Below are positions 1 through 6,706 of a stretch of DNA of 36,002 bases, piece by piece. The notes under the pieces were generated by a model. The model searched no databases. It saw only the letters and a program-made list of their open reading frames with translations, and had not been told where the DNA came from. Numbering within the stretch: the stretch's first letter is position 1; every line of letters begins with the position of its first letter. The stretch lies in assembly GCA_945865485.1 (NCBI GenBank), contig CAMBEC010000013.1:1-36002 (forward strand). Direction: 5' to 3'. A program made the position numbers and the translations under genes. This stretch comes from Rickettsia typhi (GTDB taxonomy: Bacteria > Pseudomonadota > Alphaproteobacteria > Rickettsiales > Rickettsiaceae).

Positions 1-1
1 G

Positions 2-109
2 ACAATTAATTATATCACTGCAAAATGGACTATGCCAATTCAAAATTGGGGTGAAGCTATGGCTCATTTTTTGATAAAATTTGAAGATAGAATTCATAAC
101 AATATTTAG
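2..109 (+). pseudogene. IS256-family (Mutator-type) transposase, C-terminal fragment
   Basis: Only the last 35 codons lie in the window; the rest is cut off by the window edge, so whether the full gene is intact cannot be seen. The reading frame ends in KWTMPIQNWGEAMAHF followed by FEDRI, which matches the conserved C-terminus of IS256-type DDE transposases (typically a W-T-x-P-I-x-N-W motif followed by a F-E-x-R-L end). The stop at 107-109 is followed within about 40 bp by a sequence that looks like the element's terminal inverted repeat. The element seems to have inserted into, or next to, a small ORF that has a second copy near 33.1 kb. Confidence 0.7.
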
Positions 110-121
110 GGGCTTATGTAT

Positions 122-150
122 GAATTTACACAATTGGATGGAAAGTCCCA
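122..150. repeat. Putative right terminal inverted repeat of the IS256-type element
   Basis: The stretch reads GAATTTACACAATTGG then ATGGAAAGTCCC. A TTTACACAA-type inner part with a purine/pyrimidine-skewed outer end is common at IS256-family ends. Immediately beyond it the sequence becomes similar to the 5' part of a small ORF repeated near 33.1 kb, so the IS boundary is placed near 149-150. The left end is outside the window, so the pair of repeats cannot be confirmed. Confidence 0.45.
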
Positions 151-236
151 ACCCATGGTATAGAATGCAAGTATAAAGTTTCTTGCATGGACTCATAATC
201 TTCCTTTGGCAAAATCATAGTTTGCTATGTTTTTGT
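151..236 (-). pseudogene. 5' fragment of the small conserved ORF also found at 32956-33105
   Basis: Read on the minus strand, this segment matches the leader and start of the small ORF at 32956-33105: a conserved AAAGGAAGATTATG start region against GAAGGAATAATATG there, then a shared stretch ending in CATTCTATACC. The left copy is one base shorter between the start codon and this shared end, so it is frameshifted, and it then runs into the presumed IS256 terminal repeat. It is therefore a broken copy, probably interrupted by the IS. Function is unknown. The match covers about 75 bp with scattered substitutions. Confidence 0.55.
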
Positions 237-394
237 CCTATATCGTGTAAAATGCTTGTAACTATTACATCAGTTTTTAGGTTACAATCAGATACAATAT
301 GAGATACTTCTAATGGATGACAATAAAAAGGTTCTCCAGTTTTTCTAAACTGACCATCATGGTATTTTTTAGCCCAATAAATAGCTTTATCAAT
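237..394 (-). pseudogene. SpoT-type HD hydrolase fragment
   Basis: The minus strand encodes an open fragment containing KKYHDGQFRKTGEPFYCHPL and ending at ILHDI. This closely matches residues about 30-82 of the intact HD protein at 34690-35367 (KKYHEGQFRKTGEPFYSHPL, ILHDIVEDT). Similarity begins and ends abruptly at about 394 and 237; the break at 237 falls just after the HD catalytic motif. It has no start or stop of its own and is a recombination remnant. Beyond the break lies the leader of another repeated ORF, so two element fragments are joined here. Confidence 0.8.
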
Positions 395-512
395 ATATTT
401 TGTTACTTAACATATATGGAGTCTATCTACATAATAAACTCGTCTTGCATATTTGATTTTGTTGTGTGTTTAGCATTCTGCTATCTTCGATTTTGGTCAT
501 TTCAAATGCATT

Positions 513-857
513 TTAAAACTCCTGTTTTATTTTTCTTAAGCCTGCCATTGTCCAATAGCTTTGAGTAGCATATTTAAGAAATTTATCTATATCAGAGCTT
601 CTAACTTTTGGTTTCAATATAGTGTGGATGTTTTCTACTTTTCTAAAAGGTAGTCTCAGGCCTTTATAGAAGTAATAATCGCCACCAATTTCTGTATTAT
701 TAAGATAAACATCATTTCTATCTACTAGACAAAATAATATATTATCCTTATGTATACCTTGGGCCCCTGCTTCCTTTTGAACTATCAATTTACCCAGTGG
801 CTCAAGCACAGACAGAATCCTTTCCAGGGTAGACTCAGTATTTTTTGGTTTATCCAT
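513..857 (-). CDS. TfoX/Sxy N-terminal-domain family protein
   Basis: A 114-residue protein. The pattern LERILSVLEPLGKLIVQKEAG, a short β-rich stretch (NILFCLVDRNDVYLN) and a C-terminal helix resemble the TfoX N-terminal domain, whose members are about 100 residues and have the form 'LxxLGxVxxRxMFGG ... LFALVxDxxLYLK'. The usual R-x-M-F-G-G motif is degenerate here (QKEAGAQGIH), so the assignment is by overall pattern. TfoX/Sxy proteins regulate competence in gammaproteobacteria; stand-alone N-domain proteins in alphaproteobacteria have no settled role. It stands alone between remnants, and nothing links it to competence genes in this window. Confidence 0.6.
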   Translation of the reverse strand: MDKPKNTESTLERILSVLEPLGKLIVQKEAGAQGIHKDNILFCLVDRNDVYLNNTEIGGDYYFYKGLRLPFRKVENIHTILKPKVRSSDIDKFLKYATQSYWTMAGLRKIKQEF

Positions 858-1111
858 ATTTTCCTTAACTTAAATATAATAATCTAATATTTTAATGCAT
901 ACCAATGACATACCGCTGCATGATTAATTTTTATTTAATAAATGTCTCTTTAAAATTTATTACATTATTATCTAGCTTTAATATTTAGGTTTAAGCTATT
1001 CAGAAAATTATCTTAAGGTACTACCTAATGGTATAGCCTACAGATGAAAAACATTTACAAATGATGTAAAGAAGTTTAAAAGTTAAGTTTTAAACATTTC
1101 AAAATCTATGT
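858..1111. other. Intergenic, no gene seen
   Basis: AT-rich, with stops in all frames. No convincing promoter, terminator or RNA gene was recognised. It separates the TfoX-like gene from a DUF347 remnant and is probably degraded coding DNA. Confidence 0.5.
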
Positions 1112-1267
1112 TGCTTGGGTGCTTCATTCGGAGATTTTCTATCACAACCAATTGAAAATGGCGGTTTGAATTTTGGTACCTTAATTACTAGCTTTATCTT
1201 TCTTGTATGCATCGCTGGATGCGCCTTTTACATGACTAGATCGCATGAGAGCCAGAAAAAAGGTTGA
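1112..1267 (+). pseudogene. DUF347/COG4705-type membrane protein, C-terminal remnant
   Basis: A 51-codon open stretch without a start reads LGASFGDFLSQP, then GGLNFG, then a hydrophobic helix and a short charged tail ending at a TGA. The GASF-x-D-x-x-x-x-P ... GGLxxG pattern is typical of the last repeat of DUF347 (COG4705) integral membrane proteins, which normally have about 250 residues and repeated helices. Everything upstream of the last repeat is missing. A decayed gene rather than a small functional protein. Confidence 0.6.
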
Positions 1268-1341
1268 AAATTCTGCGCTAGGCAGGGCGCACCGTCAAGT
1301 TAATTATGTCGTAAGAAGAGGGGCTTGATCTAAGGAGTAGG

Positions 1342-1506
1342 TCAATTACATCTATCATATAATTCCTGAAAGGTAACTGATCTAAATAATCTTTCTGTAA
1401 TAGGGGTTTCTGAGTGAACAGCAGCAGCATTTTTGTCTCCTACAATAAATATTGTATCTTTAAGTACTTGGGGTTGCTCGATTTTATAAAGATCTATTAA
1501 TTCCAA
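1342..1506 (-). pseudogene. Unrecognised short coding remnant
   Basis: A 54-codon open frame on the minus strand begins at a TTG codon right after a stop and contains FIVGDKNAAAVHSET and ERLFRSVTFQELYDR before a TGA. Composition looks protein-like, and the segment resembles the tail of a larger protein, but no family was recognised and no ribosome binding site was seen. Most likely a decayed gene end. Confidence 0.3.
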
Positions 1507-1538
1507 TTATTATTTTATTAAAAGTGGATCACTTAGCT

Positions 1539-1588
1539 GGATTGAAGAAGAGAAGAAAGAAGGAAGAAGGAAGGAAGAGGAGAAAGGC
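1539..1588. repeat. Homopurine (GA-rich) tract
   Basis: About 45 nearly uninterrupted A/G bases, made of GAAG/GGAAG/GAGG units. The tract is immediately followed by a 14-bp palindrome. It is unlike the surrounding AT-rich sequence and is a simple-sequence tract prone to slippage. Confidence 0.7.
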
Positions 1589-1589
1589 G

Positions 1590-1603
1590 GTATACCGGTA
1601 TAC
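1590..1603. repeat. Perfect 14-bp palindrome GTATACCGGTATAC
   Basis: The sequence is identical to its reverse complement and lies directly after a homopurine tract. It could be a binding site for a dimeric protein. No gene start is adjacent, so no regulatory role can be assigned. Confidence 0.5.
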
Positions 1604-1613
1604 TTAATCGCTT

Positions 1614-1670
1614 ACTTTCCATAATATCGTCCATAATAATCTACATTATGGGATCGGTATTATGAAAAGT
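1614..1670. repeat. Long nested inverted repeat (hairpin/palindromic element-like)
   Basis: Outer arms 1614-1629 and 1655-1670 pair over 16 positions with one mismatch and one possible G-U pair. An inner perfect 7-bp stem (CCATAAT/ATTATGG, 1631-1637 and 1645-1651) sits inside them. The whole folds into a two-tier hairpin of 57 nt. It lacks a T-run on either side, so a simple intrinsic terminator is unlikely. Rickettsia genomes carry families of short palindromic elements; membership here is not demonstrated. Confidence 0.55.
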
Positions 1671-1775
1671 TAATGGTAAAGTCTTGGCTTCTTTTCTACA
1701 AGCATAAATCTAAATAAAAATGAACGTGTTTTGATTCAAATATACAGAGAATTTAGGTAAACCTAAAACTTATGC

Positions 1776-3209
1776 TTAATTTTCATCTTCCCCAGATAAA
1801 GAAACATCATCATCAGACTCAGACTGATAATTGTCTTCATCTAATCCGTATAAAATTAACTTTATGCTATCTTTAACTGATTTTTCATCTCCACCATGTA
1901 AATAAGTTAATATTTTTAGAAGATATTCGGAATCTGGGGTTATTAATTTTAAGAAATCGCCATTAATTTTTACTAAATTAGTTTTTTCAAATAGGGTTTT
2001 TGATGTAAGGACAAATTTTAATAATTCTTTAAAATTTGGAACAAGAGAAAAGTCAGTCTTTTGTGTGCTTTGAAATGAGACAAACTTTTTTACAAAAGGT
2101 TCGTATGAATCTGGTTCGCAGCTGTCTATATCTTTTTCTGAGACAAGATCCTCTGTGATCAAATGCAGAACAACATTAAGGTGTTCATTATTTCCATCCT
2201 TGTTGTTATATAGAGTTACATCTATTGTTTCTTCACCTTCGTAGGAAATAATCTTTTTCAATTCAGTTTTTGTTAAGAGTTTCTTTGACTTAATTAGGGT
2301 CGTTAGGTATTTCACAACCTCTAATTTGCCTCCTTGAATTGTCTCATGGAGTGGTTTATAAAAATCGTAATATCCATCACTTTCTTCATCTAGGTTTGTC
2401 TTTAGACAATAATCAAGCAAATCTTTATCATTCTTAAAAATGTTTTCGACTATATACTTTAGTGATTTAATGCTTCCATGTGTACAAGATATCCAGAAAC
2501 AATCTCTAAAAGTCTCCATATCTATTCTAGATTTCACTTCTTTATCTTTTAGAATATACTCAATTAGATCTTTCTTGTCATATGAGAATGCTGCTTTAAT
2601 TCCTTCAATAAGGAGGCTTAAGGGTAATTTATTAGTATAGTTCGAAGCATAAAAAATATCTCTGAGATTATCGAATAATAATTTCCAAGATTCTGTGTCG
2701 CAGCAGCTCTTGATTATTGGAGAGGTAAGCTCTTTATCTTCTAACGCTGCTGCAGAAAGTAGTGTTATAGCAGACTCTTTTCCTATTGCGTCACAAATTA
2801 TTTGATATTTGCCTTGGTCTACAAAATGATTGAATGCTATACAATCAGGATCTTCCAATATTTTTTTTAAGCCTATCCCTGTATCGCGAATTAGCTTTAC
2901 TATATACTGGCAGAATTCTTCACCACAGCCTTTTGCAGCAACTGTAAGATAATAATATTTTATATCTTCTACTTCATGGCTTGTAAGGAATTTTTTTAAC
3001 GCCTCTTGTCCCTTAATTGTTTTTTGTAAAATACTAATTAAGCTTTTAAAATCTTGGATATTATCGTCAATAATAGAGCTTGTTAATAATTGAAAGTTAT
3101 TACTAACGATACTCTTCACTTTAGCTTCATCAGTTAATGTGCCAATAGTGTTTGAGAGCACCTTAACTTTTTTACTTACTTTGTCTTTTTTTATAGATGA
3201 AATAAACAT
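1776..3209 (-). CDS. Divergent ankyrin-like repeat protein with acidic tail
   Basis: A 477-residue soluble protein with no signal peptide or membrane segment. It is made of helix pairs, two of which are recognisable as degenerate ankyrin units (HGSIKSLKYIVENI near residue 244 and GGKLEVVKYLTTLI near 293), with a preceding PLHETIQ helix. Other helical segments (for instance LLIEGIKAAFSYDKKDLIEY) are consistent with further diverged units. The last 20 residues are strongly acidic (ESDDDVSLSGEDEN). Rickettsiales secrete many ankyrin proteins into the host cell, but no secretion signal can be read here, so an effector role is inference. It is monocistronic, with remnants on both sides. Confidence 0.55.
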   Translation of the reverse strand: MFISSIKKDKVSKKVKVLSNTIGTLTDEAKVKSIVSNNFQLLTSSIIDDNIQDFKSLISILQKTIKGQEALKKFLTSHEVEDIKYYYLTVAAKGCGEEFCQYIVKLIRDTGIGLKKILEDPDCIAFNHFVDQGKYQIICDAIGKESAITLLSAAALEDKELTSPIIKSCCDTESWKLLFDNLRDIFYASNYTNKLPLSLLIEGIKAAFSYDKKDLIEYILKDKEVKSRIDMETFRDCFWISCTHGSIKSLKYIVENIFKNDKDLLDYCLKTNLDEESDGYYDFYKPLHETIQGGKLEVVKYLTTLIKSKKLLTKTELKKIISYEGEETIDVTLYNNKDGNNEHLNVVLHLITEDLVSEKDIDSCEPDSYEPFVKKFVSFQSTQKTDFSLVPNFKELLKFVLTSKTLFEKTNLVKINGDFLKLITPDSEYLLKILTYLHGGDEKSVKDSIKLILYGLDEDNYQSESDDDVSLSGEDEN

Positions 3210-3314
3210 AAATTAATGCCTTTATAATTAATAAAAAAAGTATACTAAAGTTTCATAATTACAATTAAAAATTGACGCTATCAGGTTAATACCATCATCT
3301 TCTGCTATAAATAT

Positions 3315-3501
3315 GATACACTTAAGCTTGTGTTATAACGGCAGGTATACTGTTGTGGTTGGCCATTAAAAATGAATCTGCGTCAAGAATGCTAACTAGT
3401 CAAAAGATTCAGTAACAATTTAGTGTTTTAATAATTGCTAAAACTCTGAAGCTACAGTTTTCTTTGGGAATAGGTATTATCGGAAAGTTTATATCTTCCA
3501 T
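3315..3501 (-). pseudogene. Unrecognised decayed gene
   Basis: On the minus strand a start at 3501 opens a 30-codon frame (beginning MEDINFPIIPIPKENC) that stops at 3409. The same frame then has a second stop, followed by an open stretch LVSILDADSFLMANHNSIPA. Protein-like text on both sides of in-frame stops suggests a broken gene. No family was recognised. This accounts for most of the gap between the ankyrin-like gene and the porin gene. Confidence 0.3.
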
Positions 3502-3528
3502 TTAACTACGAGCCCTTAAATTCTCATG

Positions 3529-4764
3529 TCACATTATTTTTGCCATTAAGGTAATTAGTGATGTTATTGAAGTTTTACCAGTACCACCATTTTTGCTTTT
3601 GTAGTCTTTATCCCAAATAATTTGAGTTCCAAGTTCGATATTTTTCCAAGCCTCAATAGAGTAATAAGCTTGAACTCTATGTTCTGGCAAACCACGCCCA
3701 AGATCATTACCTTTTAAATTAAGAGCTTGTGTTGATTTTTGATAATTCATTCCAACTAGGTTTTGCTTTTCGCTAAAAGCTTTAAATTTATAAGTAACAT
3801 CTAATAACAATGCCGCAGGTTTGGCTCCAGATTCTTTCCAGGATATATCTTTTTTGTCGAATTTTGTGAGGGCAGAAGTAAATTGAGCGGTTGTGTAAAA
3901 GTCAGAAAATTGTTTTTTAGCCGTAAAGCTGACTCCAGGAACCGATTTCCTATATGATTTATTTAGAGGGTTTATACAACACTGACTTGAAGATACAATA
4001 TAATTAACTGAGCTTGCTATGTTTTTTACGATATCTAAACTTAGCTCTGTCTTGCCAGACTCCTCGTTACTTATATAACCAGCTTGAATCCCTATATTAT
4101 TAATTTTTGAGGTTGAATCTTTTTTTATTTTATCAGTAAAACTGAAAACTGAAAAGTTTAATCCATTTTCAGGTGGCATATAACCTACTGTAATACCAGG
4201 CGCTTGAATTTGAGTAAGTAGTTGTATAAAATTTGCTGGAATAGAGTGGGGAGAATATTGGCCATAATTAAAATATTGAATACCAATTTTTGCAAAGTAA
4301 GGTGAAAAATCTCTATTAGCAAATACTATATGCGCCTCATCGATTTTATCATATTTATTGAATCTTGAAGGATCATTTTTTCCTCCATACCCACATGCTG
4401 AGCAATCACCAGAACTCGGCGCGAAATTTAATCCGAGGTTTGCAGCAGCCCATTCATTTAAATTTGATACTGCATATAGAGTGATTTTAGGAACACAAAA
4501 AGTACTATATGTATTCTTTTTATTGAACCTGGAGCTTTTATTTTGGTCAGTATCGCTAGCGATTAATTCACCAACAATTAATCCAGAAAAATTTATCCCC
4601 TCAATTTTGAATTTATCTCCATATAGAATTGCTTGATTACGACTAATAATTCTAGGATTTTCTTCCGAAGTAAGATCTTTGTTTTCGGCTAACTCCGTGT
4701 TTGCTGATGAAAGAGAAAAAGACAATGTTATTAAGGTAAAGGTAAGAATGTTAATTATACGCAT
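3529..4764 (-). CDS. LbtU-family outer-membrane porin
   Basis: A 411-residue exported protein. Residues 1-21 form a signal peptide (MRIINILTFTLITLSFSLSS then A-N, likely cleaved near 21-22). The mature protein has alternating β-strand patterns with aromatic girdles, and the segment KIGIQYFNYGQYSPHSIPAN followed by a proline-glycine turn and GITVGYM, as seen in LbtU-type porins. LbtU of Legionella is the outer-membrane receptor for legiobactin; the rickettsial relatives are of unknown substrate and no siderophore genes are present here. Two cysteine pairs (DCSACG near 119-124 and QCC near 262) are unusual for a porin. The C-terminus (ITLMAKIM) lacks the usual terminal aromatic residue, which could affect barrel insertion. 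A probable housekeeping or surface-adaptation gene caught between mobile fragments. Confidence 0.65.
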   Translation of the reverse strand: MRIINILTFTLITLSFSLSSANTELAENKDLTSEENPRIISRNQAILYGDKFKIEGINFSGLIVGELIASDTDQNKSSRFNKKNTYSTFCVPKITLYAVSNLNEWAAANLGLNFAPSSGDCSACGYGGKNDPSRFNKYDKIDEAHIVFANRDFSPYFAKIGIQYFNYGQYSPHSIPANFIQLLTQIQAPGITVGYMPPENGLNFSVFSFTDKIKKDSTSKINNIGIQAGYISNEESGKTELSLDIVKNIASSVNYIVSSSQCCINPLNKSYRKSVPGVSFTAKKQFSDFYTTAQFTSALTKFDKKDISWKESGAKPAALLLDVTYKFKAFSEKQNLVGMNYQKSTQALNLKGNDLGRGLPEHRVQAYYSIEAWKNIELGTQIIWDKDYKSKNGGTGKTSITSLITLMAKIM

Positions 4765-4865
4765 AAGTTATTGTGCTCTTTCCCAAATTTTCTGCATGAT
4801 ATTGAAAATAAACATCCATAACAAAATTAATTTGCGTATTGTTAAGGAAATTTTCAAACTACGGC

Positions 4866-4894
4866 ATAAAAACATCTATTCTTCTTTATGTCAA
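4866..4894 (-). promoter_or_regulatory. Possible sigma-70 promoter upstream of the porin gene
   Basis: The minus strand has a perfect -35 box TTGACA (4894-4889), 17 bp, then a weak -10 TTTTAT (4871-4866). It points toward the porin start at 4764, about 100 bp away. The -10 is poor, so this is tentative. Confidence 0.3.
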
Positions 4895-4911
4895 GGGTCT
4901 TACGGTACTAA

Positions 4912-5047
4912 TTAACCACGCATCTTTTTCCAGCCTCCATGATATTGACCAGAATAACGTGTATCAATAATATAAAAGGTTTCTTTAGCACGGTCATCAG
5001 GGAACATCTTTACTGCTTTACCTAGGGCCGCTGGTCCTAATAATGAT
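4912..5047 (-). pseudogene. C-terminal remnant of an unrecognised protein fused out of frame behind an antitoxin
   Basis: In the +1 frame relative to the broken Phd/YefM antitoxin, the minus strand reads SLSLLGPAALGKAVKMFPDD, then an aromatic stretch (ETFYIIDTRYSGQYHGGW), and ends KKMRG-stop. Phd/YefM proteins do not end this way, so this appears to be the tail of another gene joined by deletion or recombination. No family was recognised. Confidence 0.4.
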
Positions 5048-5191
5048 AAAGACACTGTAAACTTCAAGCGACATAACTACTACTGATGGCTTCTTCTGCC
5101 TTGTAATAATTACAGGGTCATGATCTTGACAAACCTGCTCCATTAATCCAGATAATTGATTTCGTGCTTTGGTATAAGATACTGCTTCCAT
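5018..5191 (-). pseudogene. Phd/YefM-type antitoxin, truncated
   Basis: The frame from the ATG at 5191 reads MEAVSYTKARNQLSGLMEQV, then CQDHDPVIITRQKKPSVVVM and SLEVYSV, an excellent match to the YefM/Phd DNA-binding N-domain (usual form 'ISYSxARxNLxxxMExV ... PVIITRQ ... VVLMSLEEY'). After SLEVYS the family normally continues with the toxin-binding helix (LEETxYLLxSP...); here the frame runs into unrelated residues and stops. The antitoxin may still bind DNA but lacks its toxin-neutralising tail, and no YoeB/Doc toxin follows. An upstream in-frame ATG at 5236 is possible, but the family alignment supports 5191. Confidence 0.7.
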
Positions 5192-5370
5192 TGAGATATT
5201 CGTTTTTTCATTAACTATGTACAAATAATAGCACATGTACTTATATCCTGTCAGGAACTCTCCTTAGCTCACTTCTATGTAGATTACTCATCTTCATTGG
5301 TCCCTTCTTTTTTAATTTATGTAGCGTTAAACCTAAATAACCTTGAATGCTTATAGAAGTAAGAGTATTG

Positions 5371-5389
5371 TATGGTACAATGTACCGTA
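5371..5389. promoter_or_regulatory. Palindromic operator-like site upstream of the XRE gene
   Basis: Perfect arms GGTACA and TGTACC flank one central A (5374-5386); extended to 5371-5389 the arms are 9 bp with one mismatch. The motif contains TACAAT, a plausible -10 box, about 20 bp before the XRE start at 5403. A repressor binding here would block the promoter, which fits autoregulation by the small XRE protein, although binding is not shown. Confidence 0.45.
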
Positions 5390-5402
5390 TTTAATTTATA
5401 TT

Positions 5403-5690
5403 ATGTTAAAACAAAGTAAAGGCCCATTATTTTTAGATGAAAGTATAAAAATAATGACACCAAATAGGATTAAGGAAATTAGAAAACAATATGGTGTCAC
5501 TCAAGTAGCATTTGCAGATTTAATAGGGGTTAAATTTGAAACTTATAGGAGTTGGGAAGAAGGGAAGAGGCATCCATCTAGTCCTGGCTATGCAATACTA
5601 TGTATTGCTGAAAGACACCCTCAAATTCTATTAAAAAATAGGAACAAGATCTCACACATAGCACATAAATATTTGCTTAAATTACTTTGA
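5403..5690 (+). CDS. XRE-family (HTH_3) transcriptional regulator
   Basis: A 95-residue protein from the ATG at 5403; a second ATG at 5454 is also possible. The helix-turn-helix is MTPNRIKEIRKQYGVTQVAF, then ADLIGVKFETYRSWEEGKRHP, with the usual Q-x-x-F-A-x-x-I-G ... T-x-x-x-W-E-x-G-K pattern. The following SSPGYAILCIAERHPQIL resembles the short C-terminal helix of HigA2/NadS-type antitoxins ('P-S-G-x-A-x-x-L-L-x-x-x-x-x-x-P'). No toxin gene flanks it, so it may be an orphan antitoxin or a stand-alone repressor. The dyad at 5371-5389 is a candidate operator. Confidence 0.75.
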   Translation: MLKQSKGPLFLDESIKIMTPNRIKEIRKQYGVTQVAFADLIGVKFETYRSWEEGKRHPSSPGYAILCIAERHPQILLKNRNKISHIAHKYLLKLL

Positions 5691-5792
5691 AATTATACTA
5701 CTGTACGATCATAAAAAACAATAAATATATCTAACACTTATAAGGCTTGAGATAGGAAACGGTTATTCGATTATAGTCTGATACATCTCGTG

Positions 5793-6647
5793 TTAAAAAA
5801 TTTTTTTCCTGATATGGCAATAAGGTTGACCAGAATTCTTATTATAATACTGCTGATGATAAGCTTCTGCTTTCCAAAATGTGGTAGCCGGATGTAGCTG
5901 AGTTGCTACTTTATAACCCATGTTTTGTAAATGCTGAATTACTTTATCTGCTAGTTTATATTGTGCTTCTGAGTGGTAAAATATTTTACTTAGGTATTGT
6001 TCCCCAAGATCTGGCCCCTGACCATTTACTTGTGAAAAGTCATGTATTTCAAAGAAATATTGTATTAGCCCAGTGTAATTAATTATCTTAGGATCATAGA
6101 CAATCCTAACTGCTTCTACGTGCCCTGTATCCCCATTACATACCTGTTCATAAGTTGGATAATCGACAAGTCCACCTGTATAACCCACTTCAGCTTTTAG
6201 CACACCATCTAGCTTATTAAACAAATGCTCTACACCCCAGAAGCACCCGGCTGCTACAATCGCTTCTTCCGTATTTTTTACATTAATATATGGGACAAAA
6301 TCTAAAGCTAATGAATTAATACAATATCTTGTATTTAGCTTTGTATATTCTTCGCCGAAAAAAACATGACCTAAATGAGCCTTGCAACTATTACATATTA
6401 CTTCGGTACGGAGATCATCTGGAGTAGGCTTAAGCGTTACTGTATTTCCTAATTCACGCTCAAAACTAGGCCATCCTGTATGAAAACGAAATTTATCTTT
6501 ACAATCAAATAATGCAATACCACATTTCCTGCAAAGATAGGTACCTTTTGGTAAAAATTCATCATTAGTTGCGGTATAACCAGGCTCTGTATTTTTATTT
6601 ATTATAACTGCATTTTCTTCGGGAGTTAAACTATTAGTTTTTATCAT
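5793..6647 (-). CDS. msrBA: Bifunctional methionine sulfoxide reductase MsrB-MsrA
   Basis: A 284-residue fusion that reduces both R- and S-methionine sulfoxide, repairing oxidised proteins in the cytoplasm (no signal peptide). The N-terminal MsrB domain (about 5-120) keeps its zinc cysteines (C39-x-x-C42 and C85-x-x-C88), the FHTGWPSF motif and the catalytic cysteine in RYCINSLALDF (C109). The MsrA domain (about 126-284) has the catalytic motif GCFWGVE (C135), GYTGG and a resolving cysteine near the end (C277). The start is supported by a GAGG about 9 bases upstream. The B-then-A order is found in several bacteria. It lies 44 bp after the traA stop on the same strand and may be read from the same transcript, as stress-resistance cargo. 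Confidence 0.92.
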   Translation of the reverse strand: MIKTNSLTPEENAVIINKNTEPGYTATNDEFLPKGTYLCRKCGIALFDCKDKFRFHTGWPSFERELGNTVTLKPTPDDLRTEVICNSCKAHLGHVFFGEEYTKLNTRYCINSLALDFVPYINVKNTEEAIVAAGCFWGVEHLFNKLDGVLKAEVGYTGGLVDYPTYEQVCNGDTGHVEAVRIVYDPKIINYTGLIQYFFEIHDFSQVNGQGPDLGEQYLSKIFYHSEAQYKLADKVIQHLQNMGYKVATQLHPATTFWKAEAYHQQYYNKNSGQPYCHIRKKIF

Positions 6648-6686
6648 ACGGGCTACCTCAATATTGTTTGTTTAACCAACTCTATC

Positions 6687-6706
6687 ATAGGTTAAACCCA
6701 ACCTAT
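6687..6706 (-). other. Short hairpin across the traA stop codon
   Basis: Arms ATAGGTT (6687-6693) and AACCTAT (6700-6706) flank a 6-nt loop. No T-run follows on the traA strand, so it is a weak structure and not a convincing terminator; transcription could continue into msrBA. Confidence 0.3.

Noticed and set aside
317..568. 83-codon plus-strand ORF
   Set aside because: It runs antisense over the SpoT fragment and the TfoX-like gene end, has no family pattern and is explained as a shadow frame.
1752..1767. TTTAGGT-AA-ACCTAAA dyad as a terminator of the ankyrin-like gene
   Set aside because: The two-base centre cannot form a stable loop and no T-run follows, so the evidence is too weak.
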